NCBI GenBank assembly: GCA_017625535.1
Contig: JAGAKR010000015.1
Coordinates: 1-64,000, forward strand
Direction: 5' to 3'
Length of the DNA stretch: 64,000 bases
Origin: Bacteroidales bacterium
Lineage (GTDB): Bacteria; Bacteroidota; Bacteroidia; Bacteroidales; UBA932
In this document: one piece after another, positions 7,919-16,508 of the stretch
Layout: every line of letters starts with the position of its first letter
How positions within the stretch are numbered: the stretch's first letter is position 1
Translations under genes and position numbers: made by a program
Notes under the pieces: model-generated
What the model saw: the letters and a program-made list of their open reading frames with translations, nothing else
Database searches by the model: none
Told to the model about the DNA's origin: nothing

Positions 7919-9928
7919 CTATCTACCAAAATAAACCAGCAAAACTGACACATCTGCAGGAGAAACACCTGGAATCCTTGATGCCTGGGCTATGGTTGTT
8001 GGGCGATGTTTCATCAATTTCTGCCTGCTTTCTATTGAAAGTGATGTCACCTTAAGGAAATCAAAATTGTCGGGAATAATAACATTCTCAAGTTTTAGGA
8101 TTTTGTCCGCAATCCTTTGCTCTCTTTGAATATATCCCCTGTATTTTACAGCAATCTCCACACTTTCCAAAACCTCATCTTCAAGGATAGATTCCGCTTG
8201 AGGAGTGAACCCTTCTACCGGAGTCTGGAAAGGAAGGGTAATGAAGTGCTCATCTCCGGCTCCTGAGTTGTTGAACCCTTTTGAAAGAGGACATTCATTT
8301 GACACATCTTGGATGGACTCCTCAATCAACCCTCCCTGAGGTATACACTCCAAAAGAGATTTGATTGAAATCTGTGGTCTGGACAAAAGTTCAGAGAGTC
8401 TCCTTTTTTGGGGAAGTGGAGATGAATTGTTTTTCTGAAGCCAGTCGTTGACATTGTCGGGATCTGCAGATGTGGAATCCAAGAAATTCTCAATTGAGGA
8501 AACTTTGGAGTACTTCATCTCAACAAGTCTCATTCTGTCTGCAGAAACAAGGCCAATACTATAGCCTTTCTTTGTAAGTCGCAAATCTGCATTGTCCTGT
8601 CTCAACAAGATTCTATATTCTGCTCTTGAAGTAAACATTCTATATGGTTCATCCACACCTTTGGTTACAAGATCATCAATGAGCACACCAATATATGCTT
8701 CATCCCTCCTGAGAACAAAAGGCTCTTTCCCATCAATTGCCAGTGCTGCATTTATTCCTGCCATCAGACCTTGGGCAGCCGCCTCTTCATAACCGGTTGT
8801 ACCATTAACCTGGCCGGCAAGGTAAAGTCCTTTTAAAGCCTTGCTCTCCAGAGTATGCTTCAATTGTGTTGGGGGAAAATAATCATACTCTACAGCGTAT
8901 GCAGGTCTGAAGATTTCAACCTCTTCCATACCTTTAATATTACGCAGCGCCTCCATCTGCACATTGAATGGAAGCGAAGATGAGAAACCTTGAAGATAAT
9001 ACTCATATGTATTCCATCCTTCAGGTTCCAAAAACAACTGGTGTGTATCTTTACCTTCAAAAGTCTTCAGCTTGTCTTCTATGCTTGGACAATATCTTGG
9101 ACCAATGCCATGAATCTTCCCGGAGAAAAGAGGTGAGTCCTTGAATCCCCCTTTCAAAATCTCATGAACTGTTGGATTGGTGTGGACCATATAACAGCTC
9201 ATCTGTGCAACTCCATTTTGAATTGGTGAAGGTACATTAAGGAAAGTGAATCTTGCAGGAGACGGATCTCCCGGTTGCCTTTCCAGTTTTGTAAAATCAA
9301 TAGACCTTGCATCAATCCTTGGAGGAGTACCGGTCTTCATCCTTCCATATTCAATGCCTAAAGAATGCAACTGTTCTGTTACTTCATATGATGACAACTC
9401 CCCTACTCTGCCCCCCTCTGTAGTCTCTTTTCCAATAAATAATTTGCCGTTAAGAAACGTTCCTGCCGTAATGATTACCGTGCGGGCTTCAAATATTGCA
9501 CCCAAAACCGTTGAAACTCCTTTAACGCACTCTTTTTCAATGATTAACGAATTAACAACATCTTGCCATACAGAAAGATTTTCTGTATTCTCCAATATAT
9601 ACCTCCAATTGAAGGAATAATAGACTCTGTCACATTGGGCTCTCGGGCTCCACATTGCAGGACCTTTGGAGCGGTTGAGCATCCTGAACTGTATTGTGCT
9701 TGCATCAGTAACAAGACCGGAACACCCTCCCAAGGCATCTATCTCTCTCACAATCTGGCCTTTTGCAATACCTCCTATTGCCGGATTGCACGACATCTGG
9801 GCAATTTTGTTCATATCCATAGTAATGAGCAAAGTCTTTTTACCCATTTTGGCGGCAGCAGCAGCAGCTTCACACCCGGCATGTCCGGCACCCACAACTA
9901 TAACATCATATACCGAAGCCATAATCAC
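7919..9928 (-). CDS. mnmG: tRNA uridine-5-carboxymethylaminomethyl modification enzyme MnmG
   Basis: 669 residues (667 if the second ATG is used). MnmG, with MnmE, modifies U34 of several tRNAs using FAD and a folate donor. The N-terminal FAD-binding motif is [37 protein letters not shown] and [10 protein letters not shown] are family signatures. The protein is about 40 residues longer than usual: extra sequence with low conservation sits in the C-terminal helical region, between the [10 protein letters not shown] segment and [11 protein letters not shown]. It overlaps ybeY by 4 nt (ATGA). MnmE is not in the window. Confidence 0.96.
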   Translation of the reverse strand: MIMASVYDVIVVGAGHAGCEAAAAAAKMGKKTLLITMDMNKIAQMSCNPAIGGIAKGQIVREIDALGGCSGLVTDASTIQFRMLNRSKGPAMWSPRAQCDRVYYSFNWRYILENTENLSVWQDVVNSLIIEKECVKGVSTVLGAIFEARTVIITAGTFLNGKLFIGKETTEGGRVGELSSYEVTEQLHSLGIEYGRMKTGTPPRIDARSIDFTKLERQPGDPSPARFTFLNVPSPIQNGVAQMSCYMVHTNPTVHEILKGGFKDSPLFSGKIHGIGPRYCPSIEDKLKTFEGKDTHQLFLEPEGWNTYEYYLQGFSSSLPFNVQMEALRNIKGMEEVEIFRPAYAVEYDYFPPTQLKHTLESKALKGLYLAGQVNGTTGYEEAAAQGLMAGINAALAIDGKEPFVLRRDEAYIGVLIDDLVTKGVDEPYRMFTSRAEYRILLRQDNADLRLTKKGYSIGLVSADRMRLVEMKYSKVSSIENFLDSTSADPDNVNDWLQKNNSSPLPQKRRLSELLSRPQISIKSLLECIPQGGLIEESIQDVSNECPLSKGFNNSGAGDEHFITLPFQTPVEGFTPQAESILEDEVLESVEIAVKYRGYIQREQRIADKILKLENVIIPDNFDFLKVTSLSIESRQKLMKHRPTTIAQASRIPGVSPADVSVLLVYFGR

Positions 9929-10353
9929 CCGCGTAAAATTTCTTCAAGTTCAAGCAAAGCAGAATTCTCAGCATCCCTCATTTCCTTAATATCCTCATCA
10001 GAATGGTCATCCAAACCGCAAAGATGCAGGACACCGTGAATTATAACCCTGTGGAGCTCAACATCAAAATCCTGTGAATACTCTTCAGCATTTGCCTTTA
10101 CCGTATCTATACTGATATATAACTCACCGTTGATATAATCATCCTCACAATAATCAAAAGTTATGATATCGGTATAATAGTCGTGCGAAAGGAATTGCAT
10201 GTTTATTTCAAGTATGGACGGATCATCACAAAGAATGACATTGATGTCCCCTACCCTCCTGTCATATTTTTGGACAACAGATTTTATCCACTTCTTTAAC
10301 AATAATTTGTGCTTGAGATTAAATTTGATGTCCTTATTGAAAAATCTGACCAT
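9925..10353 (-). CDS. ybeY: Endoribonuclease YbeY (rRNA maturation)
   Basis: 142 residues. YbeY is a single-strand endoribonuclease acting in 16S rRNA maturation and ribosome quality control. The zinc site is visible as [12 protein letters not shown] (about residues 107-118), the expected H-G-x-L-H-L-x-G-x-D-H pattern with one extra residue before the last His. It lies first in a two-gene leftward unit with mnmG, overlapping its start by 4 nt, so translation is likely coupled. Confidence 0.93.
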   Translation of the reverse strand: MVRFFNKDIKFNLKHKLLLKKWIKSVVQKYDRRVGDINVILCDDPSILEINMQFLSHDYYTDIITFDYCEDDYINGELYISIDTVKANAEEYSQDFDVELHRVIIHGVLHLCGLDDHSDEDIKEMRDAENSALLELEEILRG

Positions 10354-10381
10354 AAAATTTATTAATGTTGAGAAAAGTTAA

Positions 10382-10389
10382 TAACTTTG
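10382..10389 (+). promoter_or_regulatory. Putative -7 promoter element of mdh
   Basis: TAACTTTG matches TAnnTTTG, about 62 nt before the mdh ATG. A GTTG at 10367-10370 is closer than the usual -33 spacing. Confidence 0.45.
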
Positions 10390-10451
10390 CTATGTTCTAG
10401 CGCAAAGCTACAACTTAGAAATCAAAAATTAAAACCTTTAAAATAATTATT

Positions 10452-11399
10452 ATGGCTAAAGTAAGTGTTATTGGCGCCGGTAACGTAGGTGCTACTTGTG
10501 CAAACGCTATGTTGCACATGAAATTCTGCTCAGAGATTGTCCTTCTTGACATCAAAGAGGGTGTATCGGAGGGTAAAGCAATGGATATGATGCAGACAGC
10601 AAACCTTTACAAATTTGACACAAAAGTTACAGGCGTAACTAATGACTACAAAGCTACAGCTAATTCAGACGTAGTTGTTGTAACTTCAGGTCTGCCTAGA
10701 AAACCTGGTATGACAAGAGAGGAACTTATAGGTGTAAACGCAGGTATCGTAAGCAGCGTTGTTGAGAATGTTCTTAAATTCTCTCCTAAAGCAATCCTTG
10801 TAATCGTTTCAAACCCTATGGACCCTATGACATACCTTACTCTTAAGAAGACCGGTCTTCCTAAGAACAGAGTTATCGGTATGGGTGGTATACTTGACAG
10901 CAGCCGCTTCCAGTATTTCTTGAGCAAAGCTCTTAAAGCTCCAGCAAGCGACATTGAAGGTATGGTAATCGGCGGACACGGCGACACTACAATGATTCCT
11001 CTTATCAGATTTGCAAACTACAGAGGCGTTCCAGTACAGGAGTTGCTTTCAAAGAAAGTGGCAGAGCAGGTTGTAGCTGACACAATGGTTGGCGGTGCAA
11101 CCCTTACAAAACTTCTCGGCACTTCAGCTTGGTATGCTCCAGGTGCTTCAGCAGCAGTTCTTGTAAAATCAATCGTAATGGACGAGAAGAAAGTTTACCC
11201 TTGCTGCGTAGCATTGGACGGCGAGTACGGTCAGGAGGATATCTGTATTGGAGTTCCTGCAGTAATCGGCAAAAAAGGTTGCGAGAAAGTTGTAAAATAC
11301 AAACTTAACGCAGAGGAGATGGCATTGTTTGAGAAGAGCGCTGCCGCTACAAGAAAAACAAACAACATCCTTTATGAGATGAATATCCTTCAGAAATAA
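10452..11399 (+). CDS. mdh: Malate dehydrogenase
   Basis: 315 residues. It interconverts malate and oxaloacetate with NAD in the reductive/oxidative TCA branches. The dinucleotide motif is VIGAGNVGATCA and the NAD-selecting acidic residue is in LLDIKEG. The active-site loop GLPRKPGM carries the Arg that marks malate rather than lactate specificity; the substrate Arg is in LDSSRF and the catalytic His in GGHGD. Codon bias is strong, consistent with high expression. It is monocistronic, with its own promoter and terminator. In fermenting Bacteroidales it would supply the fumarate/succinate branch, whose reductase subunits are encoded at 15.7-18.5 kb. Confidence 0.96.
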   Translation: MAKVSVIGAGNVGATCANAMLHMKFCSEIVLLDIKEGVSEGKAMDMMQTANLYKFDTKVTGVTNDYKATANSDVVVVTSGLPRKPGMTREELIGVNAGIVSSVVENVLKFSPKAILVIVSNPMDPMTYLTLKKTGLPKNRVIGMGGILDSSRFQYFLSKALKAPASDIEGMVIGGHGDTTMIPLIRFANYRGVPVQELLSKKVAEQVVADTMVGGATLTKLLGTSAWYAPGASAAVLVKSIVMDEKKVYPCCVALDGEYGQEDICIGVPAVIGKKGCEKVVKYKLNAEEMALFEKSAAATRKTNNILYEMNILQK

Positions 11400-11431
11400 T
11401 CATAAGGACAAAAGCTCTCAAAACAAGTGAT

Positions 11432-11475
11432 AAAATATGGGTTTTTGTAGTTCAAAACTATAAAAACCCTATTTT
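11432..11475 (+). terminator. Intrinsic terminator after mdh
   Basis: A 14-bp stem (GGGTTTTTGTAGTT with AACTATAAAAACCC, one G-U pair) with a 3-nt loop, flanked by AAAATA and ATTTTA, so it can work in both directions. Confidence 0.8.
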
Positions 11476-11626
11476 ATTAACATAATGAAACAAGAAAAGT
11501 ATAAAATTAATGCGCTGTAAATGTGTTGGTTATAAAATCCAGTGATAATTTATTAACAAAATTTATATGATTTTGTAAATAATTTACTAATTTTACAACC
11601 GCTTTATACACGAAATACGTAACAAA
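11476..11626 (+). promoter_or_regulatory. AT-rich leader of the TonB gene
   Basis: About 150 bp of AT-rich DNA after the mdh terminator. It must contain the TonB promoter; TAATTTTA near 11588 is one mismatch from TAnnTTTG. No other structure is seen. Confidence 0.3.
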
Positions 11627-12325
11627 ATGGAAATAAAGAAATCACCAAAAGCCAACTTAGAGAACAAGAAATTCATGTTCATGGAGGTAGGACTAATTGT
11701 AGCATTGCTAATGGTCCTGGGCGCATTTGAATGGAGTACAACAGAGACTTCAGTAAGTATCCTTGAGGAAGAAGTAGCAGTAGTAATTGAGGAAGAGCAG
11801 GTTCCTATTACACAGGAAGAGCAGCTCCCTCCACCAGAAGTGCCAAAAGAGCCAGTGATGTCAGACGTTATTGACATCGTGGACGATGACATCAAAGTAG
11901 AGGACAACTTCCTTATTTCAACAGAGGATGATGCGTCTCTTGGAGTTGAGATCAAAGATTACGTTGTAGAGCAGCAGGAGGAAGAGGTTGTTGAGGAAGA
12001 GGAGATTCCTTTCGCAGTTGTAGAGCAGAAACCTACATTCCAGGGCAAAGATCCAAACCCTGGTTTTACAAAATGGGTATTCTCAAAAATCGTTTATCCT
12101 GAGATTGCAAAAGAGAATGGTGTACAGGGTCGTGTAACCCTACAGTTTACAATCGATACAGACGGTAGCGTTAGAAACGTAAAAGTACTTAGAGGTGTAG
12201 ACTCATCATTGGATAAAGAGGCTGTAAGAGTTGTATCAAGCTCTCCAAAATGGCAGCCAGGTATGCAGAGAAACAAACCTGTAAAGGTTAAATATACTTT
12301 CCCTGTAGTATTCCAGTTGAGATAA
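11627..12325 (+). CDS. tonB: TonB family energy-transducing protein
   Basis: 232 residues with classical TonB architecture: short basic N-terminus, one uncleaved membrane helix (about 17-35), a Glu/Pro-rich acidic spacer (about 45-135, repeated EEE and PPPEVPKEP), and a C-terminal TonB_C domain (about 140-232) with YPEIAKENGVQGRVTLQFTI and VVSSSPKWQPG. It links proton-motive force from ExbBD to outer-membrane TonB-dependent receptors. No exbB or exbD is adjacent. The spacer is far more acidic than enterobacterial TonB but typical for Bacteroidetes. A terminator follows. Confidence 0.9.
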   Translation: MEIKKSPKANLENKKFMFMEVGLIVALLMVLGAFEWSTTETSVSILEEEVAVVIEEEQVPITQEEQLPPPEVPKEPVMSDVIDIVDDDIKVEDNFLISTEDDASLGVEIKDYVVEQQEEEVVEEEEIPFAVVEQKPTFQGKDPNPGFTKWVFSKIVYPEIAKENGVQGRVTLQFTIDTDGSVRNVKVLRGVDSSLDKEAVRVVSSSPKWQPGMQRNKPVKVKYTFPVVFQLR

Positions 12326-12344
12326 CATTAACAGAAACAAATAA

Positions 12345-12374
12345 AAAGGCTGCCCTGACGGGTAGCCTTTTTTT
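12345..12374 (+). terminator. Intrinsic terminator after tonB
   Basis: AAAGGCTGCCC pairs with GGGTAGCCTTT (one G-U pair) over a 4-nt loop, followed by a T-run. Confidence 0.85.
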
Positions 12375-12388
12375 ATGGGAAAATTCAC

Positions 12389-12396
12389 TATATTTG
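12389..12396 (+). promoter_or_regulatory. Putative -7 promoter element of the alpha/beta hydrolase gene
   Basis: TATATTTG matches TAnnTTTG, 21 nt before the ATG at 12418. Confidence 0.45.
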
Positions 12397-12417
12397 TATA
12401 CTTGATTATCTGAGAAT

Positions 12418-13209
12418 ATGGAATATTTTGCAATTTCTAACGGCATACCGGTACATATACTGGACACCAAAAAAGGTGATGAAACTATTCTTCTGCTGCA
12501 CGGATATCTTGAAACACTGTATATTTTCAACGAACTTATAGAGATTCTGGAGAAGAAATACAGAATAATAGCCATTGATCTTCCGGGACACGGCCTCAGC
12601 GGATCCCACAAAGAGACAAACAGTATGGAATTCAGTGCATCCATATGTGCAGATATACTAAAAAAGAGCGGTATAGAGAAAGCATATATTGCAGGTCACT
12701 CTATGGGTGGATATGTTGCCCAAAACTGCGTAAAATCATTCCCGGAAATGTTCAAGGGGATAATACTGCTCAACTCAACACCTTTTGCGGATTCACCTGA
12801 GAAACGGGAAGACAGGAAGAGGGAGATAGACCTTATACTCAGTGCAAAACTCGGGCATCTTGCATCTTTGAGCATACCAAAAATGTATGCTCCTTCAAAC
12901 CTGAGAAAGTTTGACGAAAAGATAGAAGAAACCGTGGAAATTACCGAAACCCACGACCCTAAAGGTATAGTTGCAAGTATAAAGGGAATGATGGAGAGGG
13001 TTGAGACAAAAGAGGTACTCTCAAAGACAGAAAAGGTGATGCTTATATTCGGTACCGAAGACAAGTTCATTACAGAGGAAACACGTGAAAAATTGATTTC
13101 AGAGTTTCCAAGTGCAAAAAGCGTTGTAATACCCGAGACAGGGCACAACTCATTCATTGAGGCTCCTGAAAAGGTTTCAGAAGCCCTTGATGAATTTATC
13201 GGGAAATAG
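12418..13209 (+). CDS. Alpha/beta-fold hydrolase
   Basis: 263 residues. The oxyanion region LLHGYLET, the nucleophile elbow GHSMGGY (Ser about residue 98), the acid in FGTEDKF and the catalytic His in ETGHNSFIEAPE give a complete catalytic triad in the usual order. No signal peptide, so it is cytoplasmic. Substrate cannot be told; the size and motifs fit esterase/lactonase/haloperoxidase-like members. It has its own promoter and converges on hflX with a 2-nt gap. Confidence 0.88.
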   Translation: MEYFAISNGIPVHILDTKKGDETILLLHGYLETLYIFNELIEILEKKYRIIAIDLPGHGLSGSHKETNSMEFSASICADILKKSGIEKAYIAGHSMGGYVAQNCVKSFPEMFKGIILLNSTPFADSPEKREDRKREIDLILSAKLGHLASLSIPKMYAPSNLRKFDEKIEETVEITETHDPKGIVASIKGMMERVETKEVLSKTEKVMLIFGTEDKFITEETREKLISEFPSAKSVVIPETGHNSFIEAPEKVSEALDEFIGK

Positions 13210-13211
13210 AA

Positions 13212-14375
13212 TTACCAAAGGAAATTGTCAAAAGGATATCTTCCGGCATGTATCTCCGCAACCATCTTGTAAAGATCGTTGCGGAGTTTGTCTATATGCA
13301 TCTTCTCTTTTGCCGAAATGAATATTGCAGGAGTGTTTTCCTTATACATCCAGGAATTCTTGAGTTCTTCCAATGAGTAGTTCTCCCTCTTTTTCGGGCC
13401 AAGGTCAAATTCATCCTGCTCTATATATTTATAGGCATCTATCTTATTGAAAACCATAAAGGTAGGCTTTTCTCCCGCTCCAATTTCCTGAAGAGTGTTC
13501 TTTACTACCTTTATCTGCTCCTCAAAGTTGGGGTGGGAGATATCAACCACATGCATAAGGATATCAGCCTCCCTTACTTCATCAAGGGTGCTCTTGAACG
13601 ACTCAACCAACTGGTGGGGCAATTTCCTTATGAAACCTACAGTATCACTCAGAAGGAAAGGTACGTTTTCAATTACAACCTTACGGACAGTTGTATCAAG
13701 TGTTGCAAACAGTTTGTTCTCTGCAAAAACCTCACTTTTTGCCAACAGGTTCATCAATGTACTTTTACCCACATTGGTATAGCCTACAAGAGAAATCCTC
13801 ACCATATTGCCTCTGTTTCCTCTCTGGGAAGCCATCTGCTTGTCTATCTTCTTCAACTGGTCCTTAAGGCGGCTTATCTTGTCAAGGATTATACGGCGGT
13901 CAGTCTCAATCTGTGACTCACCCGGACCTCTCATACCAATACCGCCCCTTTGCCTCTCCAAGTGGGTCCACATTCTGGTAAGCCTGGGCAAAAGGTACTG
14001 GTACTGTGCCAGTTCCACTTGTGTTTTAGCGTATGCTGTCTTTGCCCTCTGGGCAAAAATGTCAAGTATCAAATTTGTCCTGTCAAGGATCCTGCACTCA
14101 AGTTCCCTCTCAAGATTCCTCAACTGTGAAGGGGAGAGTTCATCATCAAAAATCACAAGACCTATTTCATTCTCTACAATATAGGCCTTTATCTCCTCAA
14201 GTTTGCCGGTTCCAACATATGTCTTGGAATTTGGCCTGTCAACCCTCTGTACAAATCTCTTTTCTCCAACAGCACCGGCAGTCTCTGCCAGGAACTGCAG
14301 CTCATCAAGATATTCATTTACCTGCTCCTCTGTATTTGCAGGGGTTATGACACTTACAAAAATTGCTCTCTCCAT
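13212..14375 (-). CDS. hflX: Ribosome-associated GTPase HflX
   Basis: 387 residues. HflX is a ribosome-splitting GTPase active under stress. The N-terminal HflX domain includes VGTGKLEEI and the glycine-rich GGIGMRGPGESQIETDRR linker. The G domain shows GYTNVGKSTL (G1), DTTVRKV (G2 region), DTVGFIRKLP (G3, where Ile rather than Gln follows Phe, as in HflX) and NKID (G4). The start at 14375 is preceded by a TACTTTTG promoter element on the minus strand. Confidence 0.95.
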   Translation of the reverse strand: MERAIFVSVITPANTEEQVNEYLDELQFLAETAGAVGEKRFVQRVDRPNSKTYVGTGKLEEIKAYIVENEIGLVIFDDELSPSQLRNLERELECRILDRTNLILDIFAQRAKTAYAKTQVELAQYQYLLPRLTRMWTHLERQRGGIGMRGPGESQIETDRRIILDKISRLKDQLKKIDKQMASQRGNRGNMVRISLVGYTNVGKSTLMNLLAKSEVFAENKLFATLDTTVRKVVIENVPFLLSDTVGFIRKLPHQLVESFKSTLDEVREADILMHVVDISHPNFEEQIKVVKNTLQEIGAGEKPTFMVFNKIDAYKYIEQDEFDLGPKKRENYSLEELKNSWMYKENTPAIFISAKEKMHIDKLRNDLYKMVAEIHAGRYPFDNFLW

Positions 14376-14407
14376 AAAATAATTTTCGTCCTTTTACTTA
14401 ATATCTA

Positions 14408-14428
14408 CAAAAGTAAAAACTATATTTG
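14408..14428. promoter_or_regulatory. Back-to-back promoter elements for hflX and the P1 peptidase
   Basis: TACTTTTG on the minus strand (14408-14415) and TATATTTG on the plus strand (14421-14428) both match TAnnTTTG and lie only 5 bp apart between the two divergent genes. If both are used, the polymerases would compete for the same DNA. No clear -33 TTG is seen for either. Confidence 0.45.
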
Positions 14429-14451
14429 TACTAACATAAAACTAACACGCT

Positions 14452-15585
14452 ATGAGAATGAAAAAAATAACAATTGTTGCTCTTTCATTTATACTTGGAC
14501 TCTGCGCCCAGGATGCTGCAGCCCAAAAGAAAACCCTCAGGGAGCACGGTTTTCCAATTGGAATATTTGATACTGGAAAAAACAATGCAATCACAGATGT
14601 ACCAGGCGTAACTGTGGGCCAGGTTACCTGTATTGAGGGTGACAGCATACGTACCGGTGTAACTGCAATAATCCCTCATCAGGGAAATATTTTCAGGAAC
14701 AAGATACCTGCAGCAATCTATGCAGGCAACGGGTTCGGAAAACTTGCAGGAGTAACACAGGTTCAGGAACTGGGAAACATAGAAACCCCTATAGTGCTTA
14801 CCAACACCCTCAACGTTGCTGCCGGCATAGAGGGTCTTATCTCATACACACTCCAGCAGCCTGGCAATGAGAATGTCCGCTCTGTAAACGCTGTAGTAGG
14901 TGAAACAAATGACGGAGGCCTCAACAAAATCCAGCAGAGATATGTAACTCCACAGATTGTACTTCAGGCCCTTGCAAATGCAAAACCAGGGCCGGTTGAG
15001 CAGGGTTGTGTAGGTGCCGGTACAGGTACTGTTGCATTCAATTTCAAAGGCGGTATAGGAACATCTTCAAGAGTTCTTCCAAAATCTCTGGGCGGCTATA
15101 CAATTGGTGTAATTGTACAGTCCAATTACGGCGGAATCCTTGAGATTGACGGAGTTCAGGTAGGGCAGAAACTTGGAGTTTTCTCTTATAAAAATGATAT
15201 CCCCCAGTCCAAATCTGCAGACGGTTCCTGTATGATGGTTGTAATTACCGATGCCCCTATTGACGCACGCAACCTTGAAAGAGTTGCCAAGAGGGCAATG
15301 ATGGGTCTGGCCAAGACAGGCGGCATTGCTTCAAACGGCAGCGGTGACTACGTAATTGCACTCTCTGTAGCACCTGAAAACCTTATAGATGACAGCAAGA
15401 AAATTCACACCCAGACATTGCTGGACAACGGCCAGATGTCACCAATCTTTGCAGCAACAATAGAGGCAACAGCAGAGGCCCTGTGGAATTCAATGTTTAT
15501 GGCAGAAACCACAAAAGGATACAAAGGATATACAGTGGAGGCCCTGCCTGTAGAGAAAGTGCTTGAAATGCTCAAAAACAGGTAA
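14452..15585 (+). CDS. Secreted P1-family (DmpA-like) peptidase
   Basis: 377 residues with a signal peptide (about 1-25, ending QDAAAQ). The body fits the S58/DmpA aminopeptidase family: ITDVPGVTVGQVTC near the start, NAVVGETNDGGLN and GCVGAGTGT in the middle, and the serine region GIASNGSGDYVIALS near residue 300. In characterised members, autocleavage exposes an N-terminal Ser nucleophile and the enzymes release N-terminal residues, often D-amino acids or beta-peptides. Export suggests action on periplasmic peptides. It stands alone with its own promoter and terminator. Substrate is unknown. Confidence 0.88.
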   Translation: MRMKKITIVALSFILGLCAQDAAAQKKTLREHGFPIGIFDTGKNNAITDVPGVTVGQVTCIEGDSIRTGVTAIIPHQGNIFRNKIPAAIYAGNGFGKLAGVTQVQELGNIETPIVLTNTLNVAAGIEGLISYTLQQPGNENVRSVNAVVGETNDGGLNKIQQRYVTPQIVLQALANAKPGPVEQGCVGAGTGTVAFNFKGGIGTSSRVLPKSLGGYTIGVIVQSNYGGILEIDGVQVGQKLGVFSYKNDIPQSKSADGSCMMVVITDAPIDARNLERVAKRAMMGLAKTGGIASNGSGDYVIALSVAPENLIDDSKKIHTQTLLDNGQMSPIFAATIEATAEALWNSMFMAETTKGYKGYTVEALPVEKVLEMLKNR

Positions 15586-15608
15586 AACAAGCCAAATGAA
15601 ACATATAT

Positions 15609-15640
15609 GTCTGCTTCCCGACAGGGGGGCAGACTTTTTT
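15609..15640 (+). terminator. Intrinsic terminator after the P1 peptidase gene
   Basis: GTCTGCTTCCC pairs with GGGGGGCAGAC (two G-U pairs) over a 4-nt loop, then six T residues. Confidence 0.8.
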
Positions 15641-15661
15641 AATTCCTGGAAACAGAGCAAT

Positions 15662-15691
15662 AAAAAAAGGGGCCACAAACGTGGTCCCTTT
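15662..15691 (-). terminator. Intrinsic terminator after sdhB
   Basis: Read on the minus strand, an AAGGGACCAC / GTGGCCCCTT-type stem with a 4-nt loop is followed by a run of seven T residues. It lies 22 nt past the sdhB stop. Confidence 0.8.
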
Positions 15692-15713
15692 CTTCTTATA
15701 TATTGCAAAGCAG

Positions 15714-16493
15714 TTAGTCTTTAAGTTTTGCACACAAGAACTCTCTGTTAAGTCTTGCAATGTGGGCAACAGATACCTTTTTAGGGCACTCCATCTCACA
15801 GGCTCTTGTATTAGTACAAGCACCGAATCCCAACTCATCCATTTTTGCAACCATTGCTTTGGCACGTCTTGCACCCTCAACTCTACCCTGAGGAAGCAAA
15901 GCCAAAGAACTTACCCTTGCAGAAACAAACAACATTGCTGAACCGTTCTTACAAGTTGCAACACAAGCACCGCAACCTACGCAAGAAGCAGCATCCATAC
16001 TCTCATCTGCATCTTTCTTAGGAATAGGAATAGCGTTACCGTCCGGTACACCACCTGTGTTTACAGATACGAAACCGCCTGCCTGAAGAATCTTGTCAAA
16101 TGCAGTCCTGTCTACAACCAAGTCCTTGATTATAGGGAAACCTGCACTTCTCCAAGGCTCAATGGTAATGGTGTCACCATCTTTGAACTTACGCATATGC
16201 AACTGGCAAGTGGTAATCTCATTGTCAGGTCCATGAGCCCTACCGTTGATGTATAGTGAGCAGGCACCGCAGATACCCTCTCTACAGTCGTGGTCAAAGC
16301 TTACAGGGCCGCTGGCTTTACAGCCTTTGTTCACTGCTACAGGATCGATGTTCTCCTTTATCAACTGCTCGTTGAGGATATCCATCATCTCCAGGAATGA
16401 ACTGTCAGGGGAGATGTTCTTAACCTGATAGGTCTCAAAGTGTCCCTTCTCCTTAGCGTTTTTCTGACGCCAAACTTTTAATGTCAAATCCAT
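15714..16493 (-). CDS. sdhB: Succinate dehydrogenase/fumarate reductase iron-sulfur subunit
   Basis: 259 residues. This subunit carries electrons between the flavoprotein and the membrane cytochrome. The [2Fe-2S] site is [18 protein letters not shown] with a further Cys in TTCQLH. The second and third clusters are bound by [15 protein letters not shown] and a later [14 protein letters not shown]. It lies 15 nt downstream of sdhA in the same direction. In anaerobic Bacteroidales the complex usually works as fumarate reductase (then often called frdB). No cytochrome b subunit gene is next to it. Confidence 0.93.
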   Translation of the reverse strand: MDLTLKVWRQKNAKEKGHFETYQVKNISPDSSFLEMMDILNEQLIKENIDPVAVNKGCKASGPVSFDHDCREGICGACSLYINGRAHGPDNEITTCQLHMRKFKDGDTITIEPWRSAGFPIIKDLVVDRTAFDKILQAGGFVSVNTGGVPDGNAIPIPKKDADESMDAASCVGCGACVATCKNGSAMLFVSARVSSLALLPQGRVEGARRAKAMVAKMDELGFGACTNTRACEMECPKKVSVAHIARLNREFLCAKLKD

Positions 16494-16508
16494 ATCTTGT
16501 ACTTTTTC

